A program made the position numbers and the translations under genes. From Paenibacillus glacialis (GTDB taxonomy: Bacteria > Bacillota > Bacilli > Paenibacillales > Paenibacillaceae), in contig NZ_LVJH01000058.1 of assembly GCF_001637205.1 (NCBI RefSeq), positions 1 to 64,000 on the forward strand: 64,000 bases of DNA, given 5' to 3'. The notes beneath the pieces are model-generated. The model was not told the DNA's origin. It saw nothing but the letters and a program-made list of their open reading frames with translations, and did no database searches. Of this stretch, positions 1 through 8,719 are shown piece after piece (positions within the stretch are counted from its first letter, which is position 1; every line of letters begins with the position of its first letter).

Positions 1-170
1 CTGTGCGAACGGGTGACATCCTCCTGATTGAAGCGACCACGTTTGATTTCACGCGCGATGGAAGCGTGATGCCGTCCAAGTTCTTTTGCAATGGCACGAG
101 TCGACCATCTCATTTTCAATAGCAGTTCTAGTTTGCTGCGTTCAGTTATGCTAAAATGTGTGTAACCCAT
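1..170 (-). CDS. IS30-family transposase, N-terminal part
   Basis: Reading from ATG at 170-168 on the minus strand gives MGYTHFSITERSKLELLLKM followed by a helix-turn-helix with the pattern RAIAKELGRHHASIAREIKR. This is the typical N-terminal DNA-binding domain of IS30 transposases, which recognises the element ends before the DDE catalytic domain acts. An AAGGAG ribosome binding site lies 8 bases upstream. The gene is cut by the window edge, so the catalytic part cannot be judged. Confidence 0.75.
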   Translation of the reverse strand, partial: MGYTHFSITERSKLELLLKMRWSTRAIAKELGRHHASIAREIKRGRFNQEDVTRSH

Positions 171-272
171 GTTGAGATTCTCCTTGTGTAATGGTTGTTG
201 TGGTGACTCCATTTTACACGAATCTTCCATGGGATATTTTCATTTCAAACTGTCGCACTTCATATTACAATC
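1..272 (-). mobile_element. IS30-family element, one end (runs off the left edge)
   Basis: The terminal part of an insertion sequence, containing the first 56 codons of an IS30-like transposase and about 100 bp of untranslated end. The outer end appears to lie near 250-272, where a TGTCGCACTTCATATTACAA segment of the type found at IS30-family ends occurs. The other end is outside the window, so the inverted repeat pair cannot be checked. It sits immediately upstream of the controller-like gene at 466, where a methyltransferase gene of a restriction system might be expected. Confidence 0.6.
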
Positions 273-465
273 CATCTATTATTTAAAGACTGGGCTTAAT
301 TAGGTCCCGTGTGGAAAATTATTAACTACACAAAAGAGGCTATCATTTCAACATAAAAAAAAACGAACAATTATAAATACCATAATAATCCATGAAAAAA
401 GGGTATCTTTAATAACTTATACACCAGTTATGAAAACGATAGTATGAATCTAAAGAGGTGAGTAA
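273..465. other. AT-rich intergenic region with possible operator
   Basis: About 190 bp between the IS30 end and the regulator at 466. It contains a short inverted repeat (ATACC at 377-381 and GGTAT at 402-406) that could be an operator for the downstream XRE protein. No clear promoter could be assigned. The gene at 466 has its own AGAGGTGAG ribosome binding site. Confidence 0.3.
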
Positions 466-828
466 ATGAATAAAACAGCTGAGAATCCCTTTGATAAAAT
501 ACTAGGCGAAAGAATTCAATCCAGGAGAAAGGAAGCCTTTATAACCCAAGAGTCTTTAGCAGAAATGGTTGGGACATCCCTTGAAAATTTAAAAAGAATA
601 GAACAAGGAAATGGATATCCCTCATTCCCATTGTTCATTAATATCGCTAACTCTCTTGGAAGAGGTACTGACTATTTTTTATTTGACCCAACAAGTGTTC
701 AAAAAAGAAGTGAGGAATTGGCATCACTGGAATCAATATACCTTAAACTATCAAGGTTTGGTCGCCAAACACTGATAAACATTGGAGAGGAATTAGTGAA
801 TTTACAAAAAAAAGAGAATGGAGAATAA
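466..828 (+). CDS. XRE-family regulator, controller-protein-like
   Basis: A 120-residue DNA-binding protein with an HTH_3 (Cro/CI) domain at about residues 14-70 (pattern TQESLAEMVGTSLENLKRIE, then YPSFPLFINIANSL). The last 45 residues form a charged helix-rich tail. It is read just before the nuclease gene, with 4 bp between its stop and the preferred nuclease start. This is the order seen in restriction-modification systems with a C (controller) gene. C proteins are usually about 80 residues, so this one is long. A generic XRE repressor is the alternative. Confidence 0.7.
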   Translation: MNKTAENPFDKILGERIQSRRKEAFITQESLAEMVGTSLENLKRIEQGNGYPSFPLFINIANSLGRGTDYFLFDPTSVQKRSEELASLESIYLKLSRFGRQTLINIGEELVNLQKKENGE

Positions 829-832
829 TCTC

Positions 833-1708
833 ATGAACTTATATGAAAGTAAGTCTGTAGAGAAAATAGAAGGGGGTCCTTCTAACTTACGGATTAAACC
901 AATTTATGCACTTGAAGAAGTATTTAACAATACTCTCCCAACTGGTCCAATAAAAATAATTCTGGACAATCTCGAGCAACATATACGAAACGCTGCAAAA
1001 GCCAAAGACTTAGATCAACCAAGCCTAGCGGCATTTTCTAACGTCAGAGGACTCTGGTTTGAAATAATAATCTCTGTTTATGCATGGAACTATCGGATTA
1101 ATAATGGATTATCCGACTGTTTTATAATTAAAATGCCAAATATGAAAACTTATGATTTCAGACGGATATTTGACAATCTGACACTTAAAATGCTCGATCA
1201 GTTGGAAGGTTCTTTAAAAAATAATGACTCCAAGATTCGTCTTATTCCTTCTAATCCTGATATGATCTTAGTCCATCAGAAAGGACTCATATCTAATGCA
1301 GATGATTTAATAACTAATCTTTCAGAAAAAAATGTGGAAAAATTAACTAGACTATACCATGAAATTAATGGGAGATGTGAGTGGAGTTCAATTTTTGCGG
1401 GAATCGGGCTCACCACATCAATGCGCCCTGACCGTCGATTACAACTAGTTTATGAGGGAAACATATTAAAATCAATTTTTGCTCATTTAAGCACAAGGCA
1501 TTGGAACAACAAAGTAAGTTTTCAGTATTATGGTGCGTCAAGCGTCAAACATTCAAATGCCGATGACGAAGCCTTCCAGACTGCAGCCACTCACACAATT
1601 GTAAATGTTAATTCAGTTCCTGAAAGGGCCGTTGATGGTATATTCTCATTACAAAATACAGACGATATCAATAAAATGTTGGACGAAATAACAAGAAATA
1701 ATCTCTAA
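833..1708 (+). CDS. Cfr10I/Bse634I-family type II restriction endonuclease homologue, catalytic Lys replaced
   Basis: A 291-residue protein (start at 833 preferred because GGAG lies 9 bases upstream; an in-frame ATG at 818 overlaps the upstream gene). It carries the layout of the Cfr10I/Bse634I endonucleases, which cut RCCGGY: Glu77 in LWFEII, Asp143 in SNPDMILV, the recognition motif SMRPDRR (Arg198, Asp200) and Glu208 in VYEGN. Spacing matches what I recall for Bse634I (Glu80, Asp146, Lys198, Arg202, Asp204, Glu212). The residue at the Lys198 position is Thr194, confirmed by reading the codon acc at 1412-1414. No methyltransferase gene is present next to it. It may be an inactive relic or a DNA-binding derivative. 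Confidence 0.7.
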   Translation: MNLYESKSVEKIEGGPSNLRIKPIYALEEVFNNTLPTGPIKIILDNLEQHIRNAAKAKDLDQPSLAAFSNVRGLWFEIIISVYAWNYRINNGLSDCFIIKMPNMKTYDFRRIFDNLTLKMLDQLEGSLKNNDSKIRLIPSNPDMILVHQKGLISNADDLITNLSEKNVEKLTRLYHEINGRCEWSSIFAGIGLTTSMRPDRRLQLVYEGNILKSIFAHLSTRHWNNKVSFQYYGASSVKHSNADDEAFQTAATHTIVNVNSVPERAVDGIFSLQNTDDINKMLDEITRNNL

Positions 1709-1730
1709 GAGATCTTTCCTTCATAAACAG

Positions 1731-3476
1731 CTATGAAATCTGATGTACTGCTCCATCCATCCGTCGTGTCGCCGTTAATCCTAGTAGAATCTGAGGGTTA
1801 TAGTAGGATAATAGCTTCTGGTAAGAAGGCGCAGCGGCATGGTGAAATTCATCGACGATGATGAAATCATAGAAATCGCTTGTTGTCTTCTCCGTTAGCC
1901 ATACATGCAGCGCAAGAGCAGCGCTGCACCACAGAGGATGAAAATGGATGCCTCTGTCTATACTGTTTGTGCGGCTGGCGAAGAAGGTCGATAAGCTATG
2001 GTGCCATAGAGCCCAACCGTTAGTCTGACTCCGACCACCACGGTGCATCACAGAATATCGCGCCCTATATGGGTATCACTCATGAGAGATTAATCCTTTT
2101 TTGGTTGTTGCACCAGCCCTGCCTTTATGTTTGTTGTCAAAGATGTTTTTGCTTTTTTTTAAAGATCTTACAAGTTCTATATGGATTACTCACGAGGCTC
2201 AGCTTTTTTTAAAAGTGTTATTCTGGGTCTACTTTATTTTGCTCTTTTTCAGGTCTTGAGCTAATTTAATTTTCATGGGAGCTTCATAGAATTAAAGCTG
2301 CTCTGAATACTAATGAACAAATGATCCACAGACTCCGCTTGATGCTGGCCTACATGCAGATCGCCGAAGTTCAAGTCTTTTAGAATATAACGGAATGTAT
2401 CTTGGCTCTGCTTCAGAATCTCTTCTCGGTGCGCCACAAATAGGAGTCTAGCTCTTGGGTTCTTGGTTAGAAACCGCTTATAGTCGAAAGCAGAAATAAC
2501 CGTCTTCCCTACTCCGGTAGCCGCCACCAACAGGTTTCTGGTTCTACCGAATAACGTTCTTTGCGCTTCAAGCTTCTCTAATACTTCATTCTGATAATCA
2601 TAGGGCGTAATCTCAAAATGAAATTGTAAGGTCTGCTGTTCCTTCTTCTTCCCTAATGCTTCCTTCAGTTGTTGGACTTGCTCCACATCCTCAGCTGAAA
2701 AGCTCTTAAACTCCCTATCATTCCAATAGCTCTCGAAGGTCGCTTCGATCTTCTTGAGTACGTCGAACGAGTCCTTCTCGGTCACTTTCAAGTTCCACTC
2801 TAACCCACTGGTGAGCGCCGCATTGGACAGGTTAGATGAGCCTACATAGGCCGTCGTGAAACCCGTATTTCTTTTGAAAACATAAGCTTTCGCATGCAAC
2901 CGCGTCCGATCACTGTCATAGGATATTTTGATCTCGGTATTAGGGAGATTACTGAGCTCGAGTACGGCTTTCATATCTGTTGCTTCCATATACGCAGAAT
3001 GAACGAAAGCCAATAAGATATGCTTTAGTTCAATCTGCGTATGTTGTTATGACGCGTAGCTGTCCACCATTTGTGGTGAATTGCTCGAACTGCTCCATTA
3101 GACAGCGCAGACCGCTCCATTTGATAAAAGACACAAGTAGATCGATCCGATCCGACGTTACAATTTCACGTTTCAGTTCATGTAGCATATTAGGTTCAGC
3201 GTGAGACCCGGTAAAAAGAGAGCTTTGAGATAGAGGTGTTACAGGTCTCAGCACCTTCTCATCCTTAATCCCACGAATATGATTTAACTTCGAATACACG
3301 TAGGTGAGCACCTCACCTTGTTCATCTAACTGGAGCTCGTTGTACTCTTCCTGCCCTAGCGTGTTCTTTAGTGTGTCGATAATCTCATTGCAGATCCGAA
3401 TCTGCGCGAATACCGCTTCTTCATCGCTGCTTTGTTCGCGTACGACTTTAAGCGCCCTACGGGTCACCATCGCCAA
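1731..3476 (-). pseudogene. PLD-like nuclease/superfamily II helicase, broken
   Basis: Remains of one long gene in three pieces on the minus strand. 3476-3030 holds the N-terminal region ending VITTYAD. 3013-2273 holds the phospholipase-D-type motif (HAKAYVF then GSSNLSNAAL) and helicase Walker A (AATGVGKTVIS). 2051-1731 holds helicase motif II DEFHH and motif III GLTAT, then stops. A short insertion of about 40 bp splits pieces one and two, about 350-400 bp of unrelated DNA separates two and three, and the whole C-terminal half is missing. Intact relatives are DEAD/DEAH helicases with a PLD domain, often found with defence genes. It cannot make a functional enzyme. Confidence 0.75.
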
Positions 3477-3573
3477 ATGGGTTCACATTTGTTAATTCAT
3501 AACCCTTTTGAAGCCATTCATTCAACCAATCTTCTTCTTTCTTAAAATCAACAAACAACTTAAGTTTCTTCAA
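3457..3573 (-). pseudogene. DUF2812-type protein, N-terminal remnant
   Basis: A 38-codon reading frame starting with TTG at 3573 behind a GGAGGGGG ribosome binding site. It reads LKKLKLFVDFKKEEDWLNEW and then LQKGYELTNV, which is the opening of DUF2812 proteins. The match stops abruptly where the helicase remnant begins, so this is a truncation at a recombination junction. DUF2812 genes usually follow a PadR-type regulator, and such a remnant is seen just upstream. Confidence 0.5.
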
Positions 3574-3668
3574 CACAATCCCCCTCCTTAAAAACTCCTG
3601 TCATGTGATGCATTCCTTTAGTATCTATCAGTAAAACTTCACGTCCTTTTTCCGTTAATACTACTTTC
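3560..3668 (-). pseudogene. PadR-like regulator, C-terminal remnant
   Basis: About 35 codons open on the minus strand, reading VVLTEKGREVLLIDTKG and ending at TAA 3562-3560, overlapping the DUF2812 start. LTEKGREVL resembles the last strand-turn of winged-helix PadR regulators. An in-frame stop lies directly upstream. The call rests mainly on the PadR-DUF2812 gene pairing. Confidence 0.35.
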
Positions 3669-3790
3669 TAACGCAATGCACAAAATCGCAGAATTTTACC
3701 CCCTATATATGTGAATTATGCGTCTATTATTTATCTCCAAAATTTTCTACAATGAAAGCGCAACCAAAAATGTTTGGGGGGGGTTACACA

Positions 3791-5116
3791 ATGAAAAAGA
3801 TAACCATGGCACTTACTATGATTGTGGCAATGAGCTTAGCCGCCACAGTAGGTTGCTCGAACAAAGAAGCAGCGCCTACGGATGGAACGGGTACTCCGAA
3901 GGCAGCAGAGTTCAATGTATCGCTCCGTCATATTAACGTAAGAGATACATCCAAACCACATCAAGATATACTGCTTGAAGCAGTAAAAGCTGCAGAATCA
4001 GCACTGCCTGGAGTGAAATATGAGTTAGACGGCGTAGAAGACACGGTTAACCGCGATACGAAGTTGAAAGCAGAAATGGCCGCTGGCAATCCTCCGATCA
4101 TCTTCGACTTATTCGGTGGACCCGATACACAAAACTATCAAAAAGCCGGTCATCTACTCGATTTGACACCGATCCTTGCTGATTTGGGATTGTCGGACAA
4201 ATTCATCAATTTAGGTGAATTCACCGTAGACGGCAAGGTCTATGGGCTTCCAAGATCAGGTTATACAGAAGGCGTATTCTACAACAAAACAATGTTTGCC
4301 GACGCTGGTGTTGCAGTTCCCAAGACTTGGGATGAATTCCTAGCCGTTTGCGAAGCATTGAAAGGAAAGAATATCGTACCGATCGCATCAGGTACAGGTG
4401 GTCCGGATGGATGGGTTGTGAACATGATTGCCAATTCACTGTTTGTTCGTGAAGCAGGCAAAGAAGTTCAAGAAGGATTCGTTAACGGTACAAGTAAATG
4501 GAATGATCCTAAAGTTATCGAGTCCTTTAAGAAGCTAGAAACCTTGAAAACAAAAGGCTATCTGGATAAGAGTGCACTTGCTTTGAAATATGCTGAAGGA
4601 CAGGCGAAGTTCTACCAAGGTGGAGCCGCAATGACAATGGATGGTAGCTGGGCTGTATCTGCATTCGAAGATAAAGAAAAATCAAAAATTGCTGGCAATG
4701 TTGGTTTCTTTAACTTCCCAGAAGTTGGTGGCCCTGGTGATGGATACATCAACGGTGGTTTCTCAAATGGATACGGATTCTCTAATCATGCCAATGAAAA
4801 CGAATTAAAGGGAATTAAAGAGTTCATCAAACAATACTATACTGAAGCATTGCAAAAGAAGGCGCTTCTTACCGCAAATGACTTCCCTGCTATGAAACTA
4901 CAGGATACAAGCGGTACTACGGGTGTTCTCAATGAAGTTCTTTCAGTCACAAATGAGGCTAAAGGAATATTCACAGCATTTGACTCCGTTGTTCAACCGA
5001 AAGTAAAAGTAACACTAGAAACAACAATGCAAGAATTGATTGGCGGTAAAGTGACTCCGGAGAAAGCAGCGGAGAAAATGCAAAAGATTCAAGACGAGGC
5101 TAACGCGGAAAAATAA
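3791..5116 (+). CDS. Sugar ABC transporter substrate-binding lipoprotein
   Basis: A 441-residue extracellular solute-binding protein (family 1, MalE-like). It has a lipoprotein signal with the lipobox ATVGC (Cys22), then the bi-lobed binding fold. Recognisable stretches are PPIIFDLFGG, GLPRSGYTEGVFYNK, PKTWDEFLAVCEAL and the GGAAMTMDGSWAV segment typical of the family. It would capture a carbohydrate outside the membrane and deliver it to the permeases at 5186 and 6072. The start at 3791 is chosen over an upstream frame extension because a G-rich ribosome binding site and the signal peptide begin there. A strong hairpin follows the gene. The sugar cannot be named from sequence. Confidence 0.9.
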   Translation: MKKITMALTMIVAMSLAATVGCSNKEAAPTDGTGTPKAAEFNVSLRHINVRDTSKPHQDILLEAVKAAESALPGVKYELDGVEDTVNRDTKLKAEMAAGNPPIIFDLFGGPDTQNYQKAGHLLDLTPILADLGLSDKFINLGEFTVDGKVYGLPRSGYTEGVFYNKTMFADAGVAVPKTWDEFLAVCEALKGKNIVPIASGTGGPDGWVVNMIANSLFVREAGKEVQEGFVNGTSKWNDPKVIESFKKLETLKTKGYLDKSALALKYAEGQAKFYQGGAAMTMDGSWAVSAFEDKEKSKIAGNVGFFNFPEVGGPGDGYINGGFSNGYGFSNHANENELKGIKEFIKQYYTEALQKKALLTANDFPAMKLQDTSGTTGVLNEVLSVTNEAKGIFTAFDSVVQPKVKVTLETTMQELIGGKVTPEKAAEKMQKIQDEANAEK

Positions 5117-5131
5117 AGATCGTAAAATGGG

Positions 5132-5163
5132 ATCGAGCACCTCGCATGTGCGAGGTGCTCGAT
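5132..5163 (+). terminator. Hairpin between binding protein and permease genes
   Basis: A perfect 14-bp stem (5132-5145 with 5150-5163, arm sequence ATCGAGCACCTCGC) with a 4-base loop and no long T run. In binding-protein-dependent importers such a structure often protects or partly terminates the upstream mRNA, so that the binding protein is made in excess over the permeases. Confidence 0.75.
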
Positions 5164-5185
5164 TGTCACTAGATGGAGGTTATTT

Positions 5186-6070
5186 ATGAATAAAGTACTC
5201 AGAAATCCATGGGCTTACGCACTTTTCGTAATACCTGCACTCCTCATGTATATCGCCATTTATATTCTGCCATTATTAAGCTCCCTGCAGCATTCCTTTA
5301 CCAACTGGAACGGAATCAACGAAGCGACTTTCAATGGGTTGGACAATTTCAAAAAAGCTTTTACAGACGACAAATTTTGGATCGCTTTTAAAAACAATAT
5401 TATTTTTGTATTATTCTCAGCATTTGTGCAAATACCCCTCATCATATTCATATCGATGGTGATCAGTGGTGTTACAAAGAATCTTAATTTTTATAAAACG
5501 ACCGTGTTTCTTCCAAGTATCCTTTCGACGGCAGTTGTCGGTACATTATGGCAGTTTATTTACCATCCAGATGTCGGTTTAATTAATCAGCTTCTGCGTG
5601 CATGCGGATTAGAAAGCTGGACACATGCCTGGTTGGGAGAGGAAACGACTGCATTTCTATCGATACTAATCACAAACTCTTGGCAATGGTTCGGATTTTA
5701 TATTGTACTCTTGCTGGCTGCGATTTTCTCAGTTCCAAAAGAGCTGCTCGAAGCTGCTGAAATGGATGGAGCTATAGGCTTTAAAAGATCCTGGTTCATT
5801 ACCATTCCGATCATTCGTCCCGTTATTTTGGTCATTATGCTACTGGCAATCACCGGTGCAATGAATTCACTAGATATTGTATTAATTATGACCTATGGAG
5901 AACCGTTCGGAAGCTCGGAAGTTATGGGGACCTATTTGTATAAGCAGGCGTATAAATTTAACGACTTTGGTTATGCAAGCGCTATTTCCATTATTATTTT
6001 CGCGTTCACCGTATTAGTGACGGTCATATTCCAATGGATAGCCAAACGGACTGAGGAGGTAGAACACTAA
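5186..6070 (+). CDS. Sugar ABC transporter permease (MalF/UgpA type)
   Basis: A 294-residue inner-membrane protein with six predicted transmembrane segments, the first at about residues 10-30. The ABC-permease EAA loop lies near residues 189-200 (LLEAAEMDGA) and contacts the ATPase. It forms the transport pore with the product of the next gene, which starts 1 base after this stop. No ATPase gene is in the cluster, as is usual for Bacillales importers that share an MsmX-type ATPase encoded elsewhere. The ribosome binding site is ATGGAGG. Confidence 0.9.
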   Translation: MNKVLRNPWAYALFVIPALLMYIAIYILPLLSSLQHSFTNWNGINEATFNGLDNFKKAFTDDKFWIAFKNNIIFVLFSAFVQIPLIIFISMVISGVTKNLNFYKTTVFLPSILSTAVVGTLWQFIYHPDVGLINQLLRACGLESWTHAWLGEETTAFLSILITNSWQWFGFYIVLLLAAIFSVPKELLEAAEMDGAIGFKRSWFITIPIIRPVILVIMLLAITGAMNSLDIVLIMTYGEPFGSSEVMGTYLYKQAYKFNDFGYASAISIIIFAFTVLVTVIFQWIAKRTEEVEH

Positions 6071-6071
6071 T

Positions 6072-6896
6072 ATGACTACCCTAAGAAAGACCATCCCCCA
6101 CCTATTTCTGTTGGCTTACGTATTTGTTATTTTATATCCGATGTTCTTTTTGCTAAATACTTCTTTCAAGAAAAATATGCAAATTGACAGTGATCCTTGG
6201 GGATTACCGCAGCCATTTACATTAAGCAACTATACGTATTCTTTTTCTAATAGCAAAATTGGAATCTACTTCTTCAACAGTTTTTTCATCAGTACGGTAT
6301 CAACACTCTTAACGATAATACTTGCGATCTGTATCGCTTATGCCATAACAAGAATGAAGTATCCATCCCTCAGTAAGTATGTGTATGCTATACTGCTGTT
6401 ATCGCTTTTAATACCTGCACCATCCTTGTTAATTCCATTGTATAGAATGGTTAACTGGTTGCATATTTATAATACACCTTTAGCTTTGATCATTCCCTAT
6501 ACCACCTTTGGAATACCGTTAACCGTATTCGTCATTGCGGCATTCCTGAAATCGCTACCCAAAGAGTTGGAAGAGGCAGGGATTATCGATGGGCTCTCCG
6601 TTTATGGACTGCTAGGCAGAATTGTATTGCCATTGACTATGCCAACCTTAGTAACCGTATTTATTCTGAATTACTTGGGAAATTGGAACGAATATGTATT
6701 AGCTAATTTGTTCTTATCTAACGATAACTTACGTACTTTGCCGGTTGCCGTTGTTTCTTTCTTCAATAAATACAATACCAACTACGGTGCGCTTTGCGCG
6801 TCGGTCATGATCAGTATTGCACCGATTATACTGATTTATAGTATTCTCCAGAAGAGAATCATTGAAGGCGTAATGGCAGGAAGTGTTAAAGGCTAA
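6072..6896 (+). CDS. Sugar ABC transporter permease (MalG/UgpE type)
   Basis: A 274-residue membrane protein with six hydrophobic segments and the EAA loop reading LEEAGIIDGLSVYG followed by VLPLTMPT. It is the second half of the heterodimeric importer. The coding frame begins 1 base after the upstream permease, indicating translational coupling. The end is GVMAGSVKG, a common carboxy terminus for MalG-like proteins. Confidence 0.9.
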   Translation: MTTLRKTIPHLFLLAYVFVILYPMFFLLNTSFKKNMQIDSDPWGLPQPFTLSNYTYSFSNSKIGIYFFNSFFISTVSTLLTIILAICIAYAITRMKYPSLSKYVYAILLLSLLIPAPSLLIPLYRMVNWLHIYNTPLALIIPYTTFGIPLTVFVIAAFLKSLPKELEEAGIIDGLSVYGLLGRIVLPLTMPTLVTVFILNYLGNWNEYVLANLFLSNDNLRTLPVAVVSFFNKYNTNYGALCASVMISIAPIILIYSILQKRIIEGVMAGSVKG

Positions 6897-6915
6897 TAAT
6901 TAAGGAGCATGATGA

Positions 6916-8718
6916 ATGAGCTTATACAAAAAAATACTCATGGCTTTTCTAATATTCATCATCCTCCCGTTATTAATCTTAGGCTGGGGTAGCTATACAT
7001 TGTCGCAAAATTTAATAGAGTCCAAATTTAATGAACAAACAGAACTTACGATGAAAGCGGTAGGGAGAAATATTCGTTACGTCCTAAAAGAGGCGAATTA
7101 TTTCTCCGATTACCACTCGATCATTAAGCCTGACATTGGTCTTATTCTCAAAGATTTAAATACATATTCAAGTAACAGAAATAGTGATTTACCCAACTAT
7201 GAAACAGAAATACGCAAGAGCTTATTGTCCTATTCCCCCATTCTGTCTGTCGCCTTGTACTCGAAGACCGGGGTTACAGAAACCGCAACTAATATTAGTA
7301 GCAAATTCATCTCTTATGATCAATTAAAAAGCAGCCCTGTCTTTGAAGAAGTGAAAAAACTTAACGGCATACCGAAATGGATTGGACCTAAAGAACATAA
7401 AGAATTACAGCTAAATGATACTTATTTTTATCAAATTCGTTTGATTCGGGACTTATATAGTACAGAGGAACTCGGGATGTCCATTGTTCAATTGCAACTC
7501 AAGGAACTTGAAAATACATTTAATTTATATAACTCAGACAATCTCAAAAGTCATCGTTATATGGTTATGAATAAGAACGGTCTTGTTATTTTTGATAATC
7601 AAAATCAGGAATTACAGGGTCAAAACTTGTTATCCATGATTTCCGAGAAGTTGGAACCCAATCAGCCGTTTTATAGTAAAAGCGTAACCTTTCAAGATGA
7701 AAAAAATATTATATCCTTTTATCCATTGGCACTCGAAGATTTGGGCGCCAGCGACTGGATCGTTGTTTCCGTTACACCTTGGCAGTATGTAACGGGACAA
7801 ATTCAGACCATTATGACTTGGATTGCCGTCCTCATCGGACTCATCCTCGTCTCTGCCATAATTTTTAATTTTGTCTTCGTCAACCGCATCATTCGCTTCA
7901 TCCTGCACATTGTCAAAGCCATGAAGAAGGTGGAGCGTGGTGATTTAGACACCCGTGTCATCATAAATGAGAAAGATGAAACGACCATTCTGGCACGTGG
8001 ATTTAATAGCTTAGTCGCGCGTATTCATGATCTGGTTGAAGAGGTAAAGCTACAACAAAACCGCCAAAACAAAGCGGAGCTTATGCTCCTTCAAGCGCAA
8101 ATCAAGCCGCATTTCTTATTTAATACATTAGAGTCGATCAATGTCCTCGCCATTCAAAATCAAGGTGTGAAAGTCAGTAAAATGGTACATCGGCTCGGTA
8201 AAATGCTACGAATAAGCATTTACGATAAAGAGGAAATTAGCATACGCAATGAATTGGTCCATTTGAGAAGTTATTTAGAAATCCAGGAATTCCGTTTCGA
8301 AGATAGCTTTAAATATGAGATTCACATCCCAGAGCATCTGCTCGACTATTCTATTTTGAAGTTAACGCTGCAGCCTTTCGTCGAAAACTGCATTCAGCAT
8401 GGATTTGAAGACATCGAATATATGGGCAACATTCGTATTTATGCACAGGAAGAACATGATGGAATTGCTATATATATTGAGGATAATGGTATCGGTTTAA
8501 CGAATGAACAACTGGCCCGCTTCCACTATAGCTTGGAATTAAACAGCTCTTATGAGAGCAAGGATGTAGTCGATGGAGAACGAGGAGGATTAGGCTTAGG
8601 TAATGTAGCTGATCGTATCCGAATTAAATACGGTAGCCGTTACGGGATTTTTATTTGTAGTCAACAAAATATAGGCACTACAATTAAATGTGTCATACCG
8701 AAATACAGGGGTGAATAG
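6916..8718 (+). CDS. Sensor histidine kinase, YesM type
   Basis: A 600-residue membrane sensor. Transmembrane segments are at about residues 8-28 and 295-318 and flank an extracellular Cache-like domain of roughly 265 residues. A HAMP linker (VERGDLDTRVIINEKDE) follows, then the His_kinase domain with the phospho-accepting His399 in IKPHFLFNTLESI, and the ATP-binding domain with DNGIGL and GGLGLGNVADR. It is placed between the importer genes and the response regulator. It probably senses the transported sugar, directly or through the binding protein, and phosphorylates the regulator at 8720. Confidence 0.9.
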   Translation: MSLYKKILMAFLIFIILPLLILGWGSYTLSQNLIESKFNEQTELTMKAVGRNIRYVLKEANYFSDYHSIIKPDIGLILKDLNTYSSNRNSDLPNYETEIRKSLLSYSPILSVALYSKTGVTETATNISSKFISYDQLKSSPVFEEVKKLNGIPKWIGPKEHKELQLNDTYFYQIRLIRDLYSTEELGMSIVQLQLKELENTFNLYNSDNLKSHRYMVMNKNGLVIFDNQNQELQGQNLLSMISEKLEPNQPFYSKSVTFQDEKNIISFYPLALEDLGASDWIVVSVTPWQYVTGQIQTIMTWIAVLIGLILVSAIIFNFVFVNRIIRFILHIVKAMKKVERGDLDTRVIINEKDETTILARGFNSLVARIHDLVEEVKLQQNRQNKAELMLLQAQIKPHFLFNTLESINVLAIQNQGVKVSKMVHRLGKMLRISIYDKEEISIRNELVHLRSYLEIQEFRFEDSFKYEIHIPEHLLDYSILKLTLQPFVENCIQHGFEDIEYMGNIRIYAQEEHDGIAIYIEDNGIGLTNEQLARFHYSLELNSSYESKDVVDGERGGLGLGNVADRIRIKYGSRYGIFICSQQNIGTTIKCVIPKYRGE

Positions 8719-8719
8719 T

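Noticed and set aside
2052..2272. Possible transposon remnant inserted in the helicase pseudogene
   Set aside because: No terminal repeats, target duplication or transposase motif could be recognised, so it is only described as unrelated inserted DNA.
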